Positions 1 to 10,424 of a stretch of DNA of 64,000 bases are shown here, in pieces. Position 1 is the stretch's first letter. Every line of letters begins with the position of its first letter. The DNA is taken from contig JAJEKV010000511.1 in NCBI GenBank assembly GCA_021234155.1, positions 99,897-163,896 on the forward strand. The letters are read 5' to 3'. Source of the DNA: Isoetes taiwanensis. Its lineage: Eukaryota; Streptophyta; Lycopodiopsida; Isoetales; Isoetaceae. The notes under the pieces were generated by a model, which saw nothing but the letters and a program-made list of their open reading frames with translations, ran no database searches and was not told where the DNA came from. A program made the position numbers and the translations under genes.

Positions 1-273
1 CCCGGTTATTGTGATTCCATCGCAAGATATTCCCTCCCGCAGAATCACTAACCTCCGAGAACGGGATCCGTTCTGGAGGCCCCGTTATCCGTACCTGACA
101 TCGTCAGGTGTACCTTCCGCCCTTTTTTATTCTATGGGACGGAATCACCATCCAAAATATTCCAGTAAAACTTCAAATTTTTGAGGTTATCTTCTTCTGG
201 AGGTTCTTGCCGGCTATGGCGCTCCGGCGATAGATGGCCACTTGGGTTTGGGGATCTTCTTTTTCTTGTTCTC

Positions 274-547
274 GTTATTTTCTTGTGCAGATCCGGCAAT
301 ATAGATATGGCGTAAAAGAGGTGGCGTTCTTCCTTCTCTTTTGCTTCAAGATTTTTCGTTGGAGTGGGCGCCGAGAAGCTTTCGGGTGTTTATCCGTAGA
401 AGATTTACTTGTTATTTTCTTGTGCAGATCCGGCAGTATAGATATGGCGGAAAAGAGGTGGCGTTCTTCCTTCTCTTCTGCTTCAAGACTTTTCTGTTGG
501 AGCTGGCGCCAGTAAGCCTGGGTGTTTATCCGGCCGAAGATCTGCAA
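274..547. repeat. Two-copy 137-bp tandem duplication
   Basis: A segment starting GTTATTTTCTTGTGCAGATC at 274 recurs at 411. The two copies differ by a few percent and both end near ATCCG..GAAGAT. No recognisable protein is encoded. The short open frames across it do not agree between copies. Confidence 0.75.
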
Positions 548-557
548 GACAGCGTTG

Positions 558-761
558 TTTGAGGTTCAAACGGAAGTGGAGTCTCTGCTAACATGGCCGC
601 AGGACACTCCAGCTCTTCGCCATTTTAATGGGGACGTATCCCTCTTGAATCTGAGGTCCGGCGGAATCTTCACACCCATGTATGGAGATCTTGATAGCAT
701 TTGCTATGTCTCGCAGGGACACGCAACTGCAGGCTTGTTGCATCCTTCCGGCATGCTTGTT
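558..761 (+). pseudogene. Cupin (11S/7S seed-globulin-like) fragment
   Basis: The translation holds a stretch reading ALRHFNGDVS, then LRSGGIFTPMY, then SICYVSQGHA and LLHPSG. This is the layout of the first conserved cupin segment of plant storage globulins: a 'LRH.N' lead, then 'GG.f.P.y', then 'yV.qG.a..g...P.g'. Only about 68 residues are recognisable. The frame then runs into an unrelated basic tail and stops at 884, so this is one captured or decayed exon rather than a whole globulin. It lies between the inverted hairpin arrays and is probably cargo of that element. The family call rests on motif order only. Confidence 0.5.
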
Positions 762-884
762 TCTGTTGAAAAGCAATCTGTTATTATTTCTTTCCCTGTT
801 GCTTTGCATGCTCTGCACAAGAAAATAACGAGAACAAGAAAAAAGAAGAAGAAGTTTCTTGATGTTTTACAGCGTTGCTTGTAA

Positions 885-1434
885 TGGAAGAGTGTGCAAG
901 CATTGGAAGCTGAAGGCTCTGCAGGCATTGGGCGTTGCCTGTTCATAGGTTTTTAATCCGAATTCTTGCCATTGCCTTTTACTCCAACCGGTTGCTATTC
1001 AGTTTACAGGTGATTAAGAAGAGCTACGGGATTGAGGCAAACGAAAGATGAAACGAGGAGAGATGGAATCGAAAATACCTCTGCAACCTAGCACGCACAC
1101 ACGTCCTGCTGTTAACAGACCTAATAACCTGTTATTATGAGTATGAGAGGCAGCAGGGGAAGAGTATGGAACAGGGGATTAAACAGGATTTTGCAAAGAT
1201 AAAAACCGGTTCGGTCCGGGGTTACGGTGAGGCCGATCGGCACGGAGGTTGAATCCTCCACCCCAAAGAGAACATCCTTCATTTCTTATTGTGGAACGAG
1301 GGGTTATGTATGCTTAGCTAAACCATCCTGAACCAGTTTCTATGGAATCAAAGGAAATTTATCTAGAACCATTTTCTATGGAATCAAATGAAAATTTTGG
1401 ATTGAACCATGGTAATTTTTCCTCCCTGTGGCCT
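885..1434. other. Unassigned interior of foldback-like element
   Basis: No coding, RNA or repeat structure recognised apart from a weak duplication of TTTCTATGGAATCAAA around 1338 and 1374. Confidence 0.4.
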
Positions 1435-2115
1435 GGCCTGTAGACAGATAGGTCCGGAGCGATTTGAAATTCCATGGTGATTCCACGGGAAGGAATATTA
1501 TGGTATGTGATTCTACGGGTTAGAATATCCAGGTACGCGGTGATTCCACGGGTTAGAATATCACGGTATGTGATTCCATCTGGCGGAATTACAAGTTGTT
1601 GGTGATTCCACCGGCAGAAGTATTTCACGAGGTGATTCCACCGCGGAAATTTTGGGGACGTGATTCCGCCTGGGGGTATTTCACCATGGTGATTCCACGG
1701 CGGGATATCAAGGTGATTCCGCCCGGTGGAATAGCGAGGTTGATTGAGATGGCCCGGAATAACACGATGGTGATTCCATCTCACGCGGAATCGGCGTTCG
1801 TGATTCCATCTGGCGGAATAGCAAGGTGGTGATTCCGCCCAGCGAGAATAACACGATTGTGATTCCGCTCTCGTGGAATAAATATCTGGTTGTGATTAGA
1901 TGCGGTGGAATACATGGCGGTGATTCCATCTCGAAGAATCAGAATTGGTGATTCTATCTGGGCGGAATAGCAAAGTTGTGATTCATGGGAAGGTATAAAT
2001 GACACGAAGCGACCTCGCAGTGCACGGATAAAGGGGCCTGCACGGATAGCGGGGTCTCGGCCTGGTGATTCCGCGGGATGGAATTTTTTGCGATGGAATC
2101 ACAATAACCGGGGTA
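1435..2115. repeat. Array of short hairpins (TGATTCC-N7-GGAATA units)
   Basis: About 18 degenerate units spaced 30-45 bp apart carry TGATTCC, a 6-8 base GC-rich loop, then GGAATA. Individual units can fold as 5-bp stems (ATTCC/GGAAT). The best preserved are at 1631-1740 and 1787-1910. Similar units occur in reverse orientation at 1-160. Confidence 0.75.
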
Positions 2116-2240
2116 AAAATATTTTGTTCCAAGCCCCACTGGCCACTATTAGTTGGGACATGTTGCAGGTGCAGGTGTAACCTTATTTGCAGGCCCCAAC
2201 CAAAGTTGTGAGTGTTAGGGATCAACTAAAGTTGTGGGCA

Positions 2241-2292
2241 TCTGACTTGACTCCAGATTAGAAAGTTGCGTGTTGGATTCACATTGGGTTCA
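2241..2292 (+). pseudogene. tRNA-Trp 3'-part relic
   Basis: It retains an anticodon arm with CCA (with a 4-base insertion, GACTTGACTCCAGATTAG), a damaged T arm (GTTGGATTCA) and the 3' acceptor strand TGGGTTCA. The 5' acceptor strand and D arm are replaced by unrelated sequence, so it cannot fold as a tRNA. Confidence 0.8.
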
Positions 2293-2511
2293 ATTCTATA
2301 CGCCAATATGAGAAGCACTTCTCGCAATTTTTTATGTTACACTCGGATGATTCAAACACATAAAACACTCATGTTACGCTTCAAATGTTCTCGAGCTTTA
2401 GCTCAGTGAGTGTGACACTTCAAATGCTCTTGAAGTCTAGTTCAGTAACATCCTTCTATCTGTATATGAGAACTAGTGTCAAAGGGCTTTAAGGAGCTAA
2501 ACTTTTATTAT

Positions 2512-2576
2512 GGGGTTCTAGGTAGAGCGCTCGCTTCGCATGCGAGAGGCATTGGGATCGATATTCAACCTCGGCA
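2512..2576 (+). pseudogene. tRNA-Ala(CGC) relic lacking the D arm
   Basis: It starts GGGGTTCTAGGTAGAGCGC, with about 8 bases of the D arm deleted. The anticodon arm CTCGC-TTCGCAT-GCGAG is intact. The T arm and acceptor 3' strand are altered (ATTCAACCTCGGCA). It is derived from the same tRNA-Ala as the array after 41643. Confidence 0.85.
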
Positions 2577-2759
2577 TTCAGTTCTTTGAGGAGGTGGATG
2601 TCGCAATTTTCATTCTGGAGGTTTTGAGCCCATGTTTTATACGCAAACTCGGCATCTAGAATGTAGAGCTGGGAATATGTTGCTACTTGCGAACCACTGA
2701 CATAAGTGGACCTACTCAATGGTAGGTTTGTCTTTGGACCTTGAAATAGCATGCTTCGT

Positions 2760-4346
2760 GATATAAGCTAGACCTACTCTATGGTTCTTGGATAATATGG
2801 ACCGTGGCATTCGATGTTACGCACTAGCACCTCTAGTGATAACCAACACACCAAAAGGGCGGATCCTTTATGAGCCCTAACCTCTACGAGGCTTTATCTC
2901 ATACCCCGACAGATCATATCAATTCCTCCCCTCCTCCAAATGCTTGCCCTCAAGCATGTGGAACACACCAATGTTGCCACGAGGAATTGAACCTTGGCTC
3001 TGATACCAAATGTTACGGACTAGCACCTCTAGTGATAACCAATGCACCAAAAGGGCGGATCCTTCATGAGCCCCAACCTCTATGAGGCTTTATCTCATAC
3101 CCCCAACCTCTCGAATCGCTTGATCTTGAGGCTTTATGGAAGTTAGTCTCATAGCCCCTAAATTAGATGAGGCATTGGTTGTACATGATCACATTTTTAC
3201 CATTCCTTGAATGACAATGCCCTACAATGCATGCATTCCCTATTGAATGAACCATAATGGGTGTCGTTCTCTTGGCGTATGTATATGGATAGGCTCTCCT
3301 TCGCGTTCATATTGTATGACTTCATCGGTAGAGGCATTGGATTTCAAACTTAATAGTATATCATTAATCCCCAAAGCGAAGGAGCCTAATAGAGTTGGGA
3401 ATATGACTGCGAACCATCGACATAAGTGGACCTACTCTATGGTAGGTTTATCCTTGGATCTTGAAACGGATGCCTGGATATAAGGTAGTATGGTACATTT
3501 GCTCTTGGATCTTGAAACAATATTAAAGTGGGTCGATCTTGGTAGCCTCTTGTGATGGAAGTTAGTGCTTTTCGTGTATTGGTAGTCAGTGAGTCTAAAT
3601 TAGATGAGGCATTGGTTGTACATGCTCCAACTTCCCATCGTGACTGCAATTTTTACCATCGTCCTTGAATGACAATGCCCTACAATGCATGCATTCCCTA
3701 TTGAATGAACCATAATGGTGTCGTTTGAATGAACCATAATGGATGTCGTTCATATTTCTACTTCATCGGTAGAGGCATTGATTTCAAACTCTGGGTTGTA
3801 TATCATTAATCCCCAAAGCGAAGGAGCCTCCTTGCTACTTTGCTTTCTTACGTATGTATATGGATAGGCTCTCCTTCCACGTTCATATTGTATGACTTCA
3901 TCCAGGCCGAGGCATTGGATTTCAAACTTAATACAAGCTGTATATCATTAATCCCCAAAGCGAAGGAGCCTAATAGAGTTGGGAATATGTTGCTGCTTGC
4001 GAACCACTGACATAAGTGGACCTACTCTATGGTAGGTTTATCCTTGGATCTTGAAACAGTATGCCTCGTGATATAAGGTAGACCTACTCTATGGTACATT
4101 TGCTCTTGGATCTTGAAACAATATGGTCCGTGGCCTTCGAACTGCTCGATCTTGGCGAGAACCTGTCTAGGCCCCGATGCGCTGATGGAAGTTAGTGCTT
4201 TTCAGGTATTGGTAGCTCAGCAGAGTCTAAATTAGATGAGGCATTGGTTGTACATGCTCCAACTTCCCATCGTGACAGCAATTTATACCATCGTCCTTGA
4301 ATGACAATGCCCTACAATGCATGCATTCCCTATTGAATGAACCACC
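2760..4346 (+). repeat. Scrambled, repeated LINE-derived segments
   Basis: Several phrases recur in varying order and completeness. The stretch around CATTGGTTGTACATG...GCATGCATTCCCTATTGAATG appears near 3175, 3610, 4245 and 5825. CTACTCTATGGTAGGTTTATCC appears near 3432, 4020 and 5605. The stretch ending ATCATTAATCCCCAAAGCGA appears near 3360, 3800 and 3945, and in the coding piece that follows. GTTACG.ACTAGCACCTCTAG is repeated at 2815 and 3010. The last of these copies leads directly into a recognisable reverse transcriptase, so the cluster is stacked 5' fragments of one non-LTR element. Confidence 0.65.
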
Positions 4347-4990
4347 ATGGTGTCGTTCTACTTGTGTGACTCCAAGCGTCCTTGCTATTCTGCATGTATA
4401 TGGATAGGCTCTCCTTCCACGTTCATATTGTACGACTTCATCCAGGCCGAGGCATTGGATTTCAAACTTAATACAGGTTGTATATCATTAATCCCCAAAG
4501 CGAAGGAGCCTACTTCCGTCTCTGATTGGCGTCTGATTACTTTGCTTTCTTCTGTATACAAAATAATAGCTAAAGCTCTATCATTGAGAATTCAAGATGT
4601 TCTTGCTTCATCTCAGAAAGATGTATCCTTAATAATGTTGCGGCCGGCTTTGAAGGAACTTACTGGCTCGTAAAATAGATCAGAAGATAGTCGATCTGAA
4701 GTTGGATTTTGCCAAAACCTATGACAGCGTTCGCTGGGGATTCTTGGAAAGGATGATGCTTGCCTTGGGCTGTGGAGAGAGTTTCGTGGCACTCGTTATG
4801 AAGCTCTCGACATCTACCAGAGCCACGATATTATGTCATGGCCAGTCCTCTCCGATTTTCAATGTAGATCGCGGAATCCGCCAGGGTTGCCCACTGGCTC
4901 CATACTTGTTTACTATTGTCCCAGAGGCATTCTCCCAATTATACATTTCGGCTGCAAGAGATAGTGTTATTGAGGGCTTAAGAATGGAAG
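4347..4990 (+). pseudogene. LINE reverse transcriptase, N-terminal half (copy 1)
   Basis: Translation shows the order typical of plant LINE ORF2 RT. First comes ISLIPKAKEP...VSDWR.ITLL.SVYKIIAKALS (RT blocks 1-2, about 4480-4600). Next is LDFAKTYDSVRW (block with the first catalytic Asp, about 4700). Then comes GIRQGCPLAPYLF (about 4872). There is a frame break or stop near 4670 between the first two parts. The sequence ends after RMED at about 4995, where a G-run joins it to the tRNA-bearing segment, so the YxDD block is missing here. This is a dead fragment of a reverse transcriptase that would act on its own mRNA. Confidence 0.85.
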
Positions 4991-5142
4991 ACGCGGGGGA
5001 GGGGGGGGGGGGATCCCATTGGCCATCATTATTTGGGACATGTCGGCAGGTGCAGATGCAGGTGTAACCGTACTTTTGGAAAAAGAAAAAAGAGAGGCCC
5101 CAACCGAAGTTGTGAGTGTCAGGAACCAACTAAAGTTGTGGG

Positions 5143-5191
5143 CATCTGACTCCAGATCAGAAGGTTGCGTGTTCGATTCACATTGGGTTCA
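5143..5191 (+). pseudogene. tRNA-Trp 3'-part relic (better preserved)
   Basis: Anticodon arm TCTGA-CTCCAGA-TCAGA (anticodon CCA), T arm GCGTG-TTCGATT-CACAT and 3' strand TGGGTTCA are all present. The 5' acceptor strand and D arm are absent. Confidence 0.85.
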
Positions 5192-5410
5192 ATTCTGTAC
5201 GCCAATATGAGAAGCACTTCTCGTAATTTTTTATATTACACTTGGATAATTCAAAGACGTAAAACACTCATGTTACGCTTCAAACGTTCTCGAGCTCTAG
5301 CTCATTGAGCGTGACACTTCAAATGCTCTTGAAGTCTAGTTCAGTAACATTCTTCTATGTATATACGAGAATTAGTATCAACGGGCTTTAAGGAGCTAAA
5401 ATTTCATTAT

Positions 5411-5475
5411 GGGGTTCTAGGTAGAGCGCTCGCTTCGCATGCGAGAGGCATTGGGATCGATACTCGACCTTGGCA
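5411..5475 (+). pseudogene. tRNA-Ala(CGC) relic lacking the D arm
   Basis: Same D-arm deletion as the copy at 2512 (GGGGTTCTAGGTAGAGCGC), intact CGC anticodon arm, altered 3' end ACTCGACCTTGGCA. The shared deletion shows the two relics come from one duplicated ancestor. Confidence 0.85.
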
Positions 5476-5959
5476 TTCAGTTCTTTGAGGAGATGGTTGT
5501 CGCAATTTTCATTTTGGAGGTTTTGAGCCCGTGTTTCATACGCAAAGTCGGATATAGAGCTGGGGATATGTTGTTGCTTGCGAACCACTGACATAATTGT
5601 ACCTACTCTATGGTAAGTTTGTCCTTGGATCTTGAAACAGTATGCCTCGTGATATAAGCTAGACCTACTCTATGGTAGATTTATTCTTAGATCTTGAAAC
5701 AATATGGCCCATGGCCTTCGAACTGCTCTATCTTGGCGAGAGCACTGTCTAGGCCCTGATGTGCTGGTGGAAGTTAGTGCTTTTCAGATGTTGGTAGCTC
5801 AGCAGAGTCTTAATTAGATGAGGCATTGGTTGTACATGCTCCAACTTCCCATCGTAATAGCAATTTATACCAGCGTCCTTGAATGACAATGTCCTACAAT
5901 GCATGCATTCCCTATTGAATGAACCGCAATGGTGTTGTTTTACTTGTGTGACTCTAAGC

Positions 5960-7245
5960 GTCCTTGCTATTCATAAAATAGATCAGAAGATAGTCTATCA
6001 GAAGTTGGATTTTGCCAAAGCCTATGACAGTGTTCGCTGGGGACTCTTGGAGAGGATGATGCTTGCCTTTTGCTGTGGGAGAATTTCGTTGGCACTCGTT
6101 ATGAAACTCCCGACGTCTACCAGAGCCATAATATTATGTCATGGTGAGTCCTCTCCGATTTTCAATGTAGATCGCAAAATTCGGCTCCATACTTGTTTAC
6201 TATTGTCGCAGAGGCACTCTCGCAATTGCTCAATTCGGCTGCGAGAGATGGCGTTATTGAAGGCTTGAGAATGGAAGATGGCTCCAACAAATTGGAAGCC
6301 AATATACAGATGACTGCTTCTTGTTCTTACAAGCGGAGGAAGTGAACTTGACAAATACCAAAGAACTCTTGGATGCATTCTCTATCGCCTCCGGGTGCCC
6401 TATGAATTGGGCAAAGTGCTCAGCCTTGTGCCCTGGGAGGAGATTTTGGCTGCTTTGCGACGTCATCTAAATTGGTGGAAGGGTTGTAAGCTTTCAATGG
6501 CAGGCAGACTCACTGTCGCGAGGCTTGTATTATGCTCCACGCGTATTTATATGGCCTCGATGATCCTCGTACAGGAAAGCAAAATATAGGAAATCTCCTT
6601 TATGGTCTGCAACTTTATCTGGGGGAAAATAAAGAAGGCGCGGTGGTTAAAGTTGTTTGGTGGAAGTTTGTTCGCCTTAAAGCCACATGTGGGCTCCGGA
6701 TTTTAGACCTCTCTCTTCACAGTAAGGTCCTAATTTCCAAGTTCATCTGGAAAATTCTTAGGGACGAGGTTGATTCTCCAGGGATGCGCCTGCATCATCA
6801 ATCTCTGTCTCACTCCGTTGTATTTCGTAAGCCCACAGTCCCTGTGCGTCTGTCGTGGGCGCTATTCGTTGAGTTCAAACCATATGTCCATGCCTCTCCT
6901 TTTCTTAAAGGCCTTCTGAGAGCTTGGAAGATGTTCGTCCACTATTTCACATTGACTCCTCAGCATGTATTCAACTATCTGTGTTGTCGTGGTGGATCCC
7001 GCTTGCCCTAGGTGCGATCTCATCCATACTCACCTCAGATACTGATCCACAGATTCAGCGGAGGTGGTCACAACAAAAGATATGCTCTTTGGGCAATTGG
7101 TACTATGATGATTAGCTGGCACTGTCACCGTTGTTCCGTGACAGATTCCATCTCAAGGAGTCAGATATGGTGGTATGGGCTCGTGTGGCTAATATTCTTC
7201 TGCTTCCCCTTCCCCCCTCCCCCCCCCCTCTCCCCAAGACGATAG
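5960..7245 (+). pseudogene. LINE ORF2 reverse transcriptase, C-terminal half (copy 2)
   Basis: The piece restarts at LDFAKAYDSVRWGLLERMM (about 6002). It has lost part of the GIRQGCP block by deletion near 6175. It then shows a YTDD-type active-site block (QYTDDCFLFL, about 6311) followed by FSIASGCPMNWAKCSA (about 6380), the usual downstream RT block. Next come LNWWKGCKLSMAGRLTVAR (about 6468) and FIWGKIKKARWLKL (about 6615), both standard C-terminal landmarks of plant LINE ORF2. Several frame changes are needed to follow it. YTDD replaces the usual YADD. No RNase H domain or 3' poly(A) tail was identified. Homology continues weakly to about 7245 and then fades. Confidence 0.85.
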
Positions 7246-8714
7246 ACCCATATGGCATTGTAACCCCTGCATTGATCCTGCTAGCTTTGTCAAGTCGTGC
7301 TATCGTCTTCTTGCTATTCAGGATGAACTCCCACCCTCAGATGGTTGGGCTTTACAAGTCCCAGGAGATGCTTGGAGTCTAATATTGAAGTGGGTGCGGA
7401 ATCCTATTGCGGGCTGGGGCCGATAACGGGCCGGCGATGGCGGTCGTTTTCTTGGAAAAAACCTATGGGGCAGCTATGGCCGACTCCATTTCCTTGGTGA
7501 ATCAAGGTTGCCCCGATGCTAGGGATCTGTGCTCTTGAAGGCTGGGCTGTTGGAACCATTCTTGCAGTCAAAGTCTTCTTTCTTTCGTTCTCTTTCGTGC
7601 AAAAACCAGGGAAGCCTCCTTCCATTTCTTTTAGCTTCTAATCCTTGACAACAGTTTAGAGGCTCTGAGGTTCTTGGCAAGGTGAGTGCACTTGGTATTT
7701 CTGCTTCTTGGTTATGCATCTGCTACAAGTTTCCAGCTATGGGAGGTGTGCCTCAGGTTAGTTTCAGAGGTAAAGTGGTGCTCTTTCTGCCATTGATCTC
7801 GTTCTTGTCAGCTCCTAGTGGTCTGGCTGAGAGAAGGGATGCAGATTCCAGGAAACAGATATAAACAGCCCTGTAGTATGTGTTGCCATAAGAAGAAGGA
7901 ACCACTCTTCAAGTACAGTCCCCAGCTAGAGTACTTTTCGAAAGGGATCTTCAAGATTAGCTTGGTGTCAGACTGGAAACAACTGTTGGCCCCCCGTAGT
8001 ATAATGACAGCTAAGAAGAAGATGTTGTTGGCATCTATAGTACTATTCTGTAACCCTTTTCTTTATGCTGGTGCTAGTATCTGCAAGAGCCAGACCTTTT
8101 GACAGAAGATGAGTGCTTCTGCATTTCTGTTGCAAATGTTTCAAAGACTTTGTGGCTGTTTGTCTAACAATTAGCAGAGCCCGTGCTCCCCTTTCCCAGC
8201 AAGGGGAAACTTGAGAATTGGTAGTCTGCAGGAATGCGACAGCTCAAAAATCATTGACTTCTAGTGGGCGGGAGACCCTAGAAAGGTTAAATTCTTGGTC
8301 TTGCAGGAAGGCAAAGCCTGCATGGCTAGATGCAGATGGGTCAGGCATGGATTAGGATTCTAGAGATGCTGCTCCTTTTGGTTCGTTGGTGAGAAGAAGG
8401 TCGAGTGCCTCATTGCATGAGGCATCCCCTATAGTATTGCTGTAGCAGCTGATGGGATCAGCACTATCTTCGGCAGACTTATCTTCCAGGCACGAAGGCA
8501 TAAGGTATGTTTCTGGTTTAATAATTTAAAGGTCTTGTTACCACTAAAAGATCTATGAAAATGGCTAACCTTGTAAGGGTTGTGCTCTTATTTAATTGAG
8601 TGACAGTAATTGAGTTATTTTGCTAACTCTAGGAATTATCAGGCCCTTGAGTTTGCCACTTCATAAATACACTTAGAGGATATAACATTTTGCTAGAAGG
8701 CCTTAAGTTAGAAT
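7246..8714. other. No supported feature
   Basis: Read on both strands. Short open frames exist (for example 7682-7864 and 7818-8102, plus strand), but none carries a recognisable motif or splice pattern. The stretch is probably decayed repeat sequence. Confidence 0.4.
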
Positions 8715-9310
8715 TTCTGCTCAGAGGGCTTGGTATTTCTGGCCATGGCCTTCGTGTTTCTAGCCACGAGCTTGGTTTTTGTGGACAGAGGCCTTGGTGT
8801 TTCTGGCCATGGACATGGTATTTCTGGACATAGGCTAGATATTTCTGGACATCTGAGTGGTATTTCTGGACATAGGATTGGTGTTTCAGAACATGCCATT
8901 GGTGTTTTCGGCCATGGCCATGGTGTTTCTGGCCATGGCCTTGGTATTTCTGGACATAGGCTAGGTATTTCTGGACATCTGAGTGGTATTTTTGGACATA
9001 GGATTGGTGTTTCAGGACATGGCCTTGGTGTTTCTGGCCATGGCCATGGTGTTCCTGGCCATGGGATTGGTATTTCTGGACATAGGAGTGGTGTTTCAGG
9101 CCAAGGAATTGGTGTTTCTGGCCATGTCCATGGTGTTCTGACCAGAAGCACTGGTGTTTCTGGCCATGGCCTTGGTATTTCTGGACATAGGCTTGGTAAT
9201 TCTAGACATAGGCTTGGTATTTCTGGACATATGATTGGTGTTTCAGGACATGGTCTTGGTGATTCTGGCCCTAGCCATGGTGTTTCTGGCCAGAAGCATT
9301 AGTGGTTCTG
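8715..9310 (+). repeat. 21-bp minisatellite encoding a 7-residue repeat
   Basis: About 28 tandem units of GGTGTTTCTGGCCATGGCCTT and variants. Because the period is a multiple of three, the plus strand is open from 8730 to 9302 as repeats of G-(V/I)-S-G-H-(G/R/L)-(L/I/H). The minus strand is open over 8708-9151 as Pro/Glu/Thr/Trp-rich repeats (WPETP-type). The units fall into two main types (GHGLGVS and GHRLGIS) arranged in a higher-order pattern. No start context, neighbouring exons or known family supports a protein, so a minisatellite with incidental open frames is the simpler reading. Confidence 0.8.
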
Positions 9311-9445
9311 GCAATAGCCTTGGTATTTCTGGCCACCTAGTGTTGTTTTATAAAAAAGTTGTTTAACAAGTAATTGGTCATAGCCTTGGCCAAGGTGTTT
9401 CTGGCCCTTGGCTTGGTGTTTCTGGCCAGAGCCTGGCCAGAAATA

Positions 9446-9553
9446 GAAGGGTAGCGGGAAATGATCATGTTCCGTGGCCTGATTTAATTTCCTGTAGTCC
9501 ACGCAAACTCGGATTTTTCCATTGTGCTTGAGAGCAATGACAATGGGGCTCAC
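9446..9553 (-). pseudogene. Ty3/gypsy reverse transcriptase scrap
   Basis: Thirty-six codons read SPIVIALKHNGKIRVCVDYR, followed by KLNQATEHDHFPLPF. This is the conserved start of the Ty3/gypsy RT domain ('K.dG..R.CvDYR.LN..T..d.yPlP'). It breaks off at the point where the family normally continues into the block with the first catalytic Asp, and runs into sequence made of the adjacent minisatellite unit (GQKHQ). No protease, RNase H or integrase is attached. Confidence 0.85.
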
Positions 9554-9614
9554 CCACTATGAATGTTTGACCTCATAAATTAAGACCATCCCCACGTAAT
9601 GGGTCTCTCCTTCT

Positions 9615-10424
9615 GTGCATACCATGCTCCCCTGTTCAGAATGGGAACAATGGTGTCAAACCTTAGATGCTGATCTTGTTCACGAATTCAGAGCACAAGC
9701 TCAGAAACCCACGATGCAGCCTCAACCAGATACTCATCCGTATGCATCTCTGGGAGCGCCGCCACGCCGTCGATATCTCACCTCTGGCTGGCATCTCCCG
9801 TTTTGGACCAAGGTTCTGGAAGGTCATGCAGATTGGACTCCTGCTCAGATTTCTACCGACCTCCGGTGGGATCCCCGTTTTGTTCGCCGCTCTGTATGGC
9901 AAGAAGGTGATACCTTGGAACGCACTAGCAACTGGATTTATCTCCCAATGAAAGAGGCTGGCAGATGCCTACTCATGCTATCTGGGGTCTCACCCAGTTT
10001 TTGAAGCATGTTGCCACCTCCCTGGATCCTTCAGTTCATCGCCAAGCCGGCTTTTGTGCTGCGTTGAAGTGCCTCCTCTTACATGTTCTCTTGCACGTAA
10101 ACGACCTATTTATTACTGCAATCCTAATGCAAGTGCCAGTGCCTTTGGCCTTTAGACTTGTCTTCTAATGGAATGCCAATATATCCCTGCGGAAGCTCAC
10201 CATGCCCTTGAAGACGTGGTGTAGTCTGGTTTCCTCATTGACGCCACCTCGGCAATCGGTCTCAATACCCCCGAAGCCCTCAAGGAATGGCAAGAACTCA
10301 TCACGACGTATCACTCAGGGTCACACCCACATAGCCATCAAGATGATTTTCAACTTTCTGGTTTCCCGCCCTCTGAGTATGTTCCTCCTTTTCTCTCCAC
10401 TGAGTGTCATTTGGTGGGGGGGAG
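9615..10424 (+). pseudogene. Retrotransposon 3' coding remnant upstream of LTR
   Basis: Open frames at 9615-10004 (plus) and again through about 10225-10424 (ending ...STECHLVGGS over the polypurine tract) lead directly into a polypurine tract and LTR. This position fits the 3' end of a retrotransposon polyprotein. The residues themselves (for example LTSGWHLPFWTKVL, WTPAQISTDLRW) carry no domain I recognise. At least two frame changes are needed to join the pieces. Confidence 0.4.
10413..10424 (+). other. Polypurine tract
   Basis: GGTGGGGGGGAG lies immediately before the TGTTAG start of the LTR, the expected place for the plus-strand primer of an LTR retrotransposon. Confidence 0.6.

Larger units (their letters stand above)
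1..2118. mobile_element. Foldback-like element with inverted hairpin-repeat ends (left end outside window)
   Basis: Seen: the first ~50 bases are close to the reverse complement of 2061-2115 (both carry CCGGTTATTGTGATTCCATC). Arrays built on TGATTCC...GGAAT flank the block in opposite orientation, at 1-160 and about 1435-2115. The middle holds a 137-bp tandem duplication and a cupin-like coding fragment. Long repeat-built inverted ends around unrelated cargo are typical of foldback-type elements. The true left end and target duplication lie outside the window, so a chance inverted pair of minisatellites is possible. Confidence 0.5.
2119..2760. repeat. Segment duplicated at 5030-5640, carrying tRNA relics
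   Basis: This block shares with 5030-5640 the order: GGCCCCAACC..AAGTTGTGAGTG, tRNA-Trp 3' half, a GAGAAGCACTTCTCG spacer, a D-arm-less tRNA-Ala, then LINE-derived text (CTACTC..ATGGTA). The spacer between the two tRNA relics is a diverged version of the Trp-to-Ala spacer in the intact tRNA units after 41643. It is therefore an old copy of part of that unit. Confidence 0.75.
5030..5640. repeat. Second copy of the tRNA-relic segment inserted in LINE sequence
   Basis: Direct copy of 2119-2760, less decayed. It begins right after a GGGGGAGGGGG run that terminates the first RT fragment and returns to LINE text at about 5600. Confidence 0.75.

Noticed and set aside
9615..10004. 129-codon frame as an independent gene
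   Set aside because: Its place just upstream of a polypurine tract and LTR makes a decayed retrotransposon product more likely.
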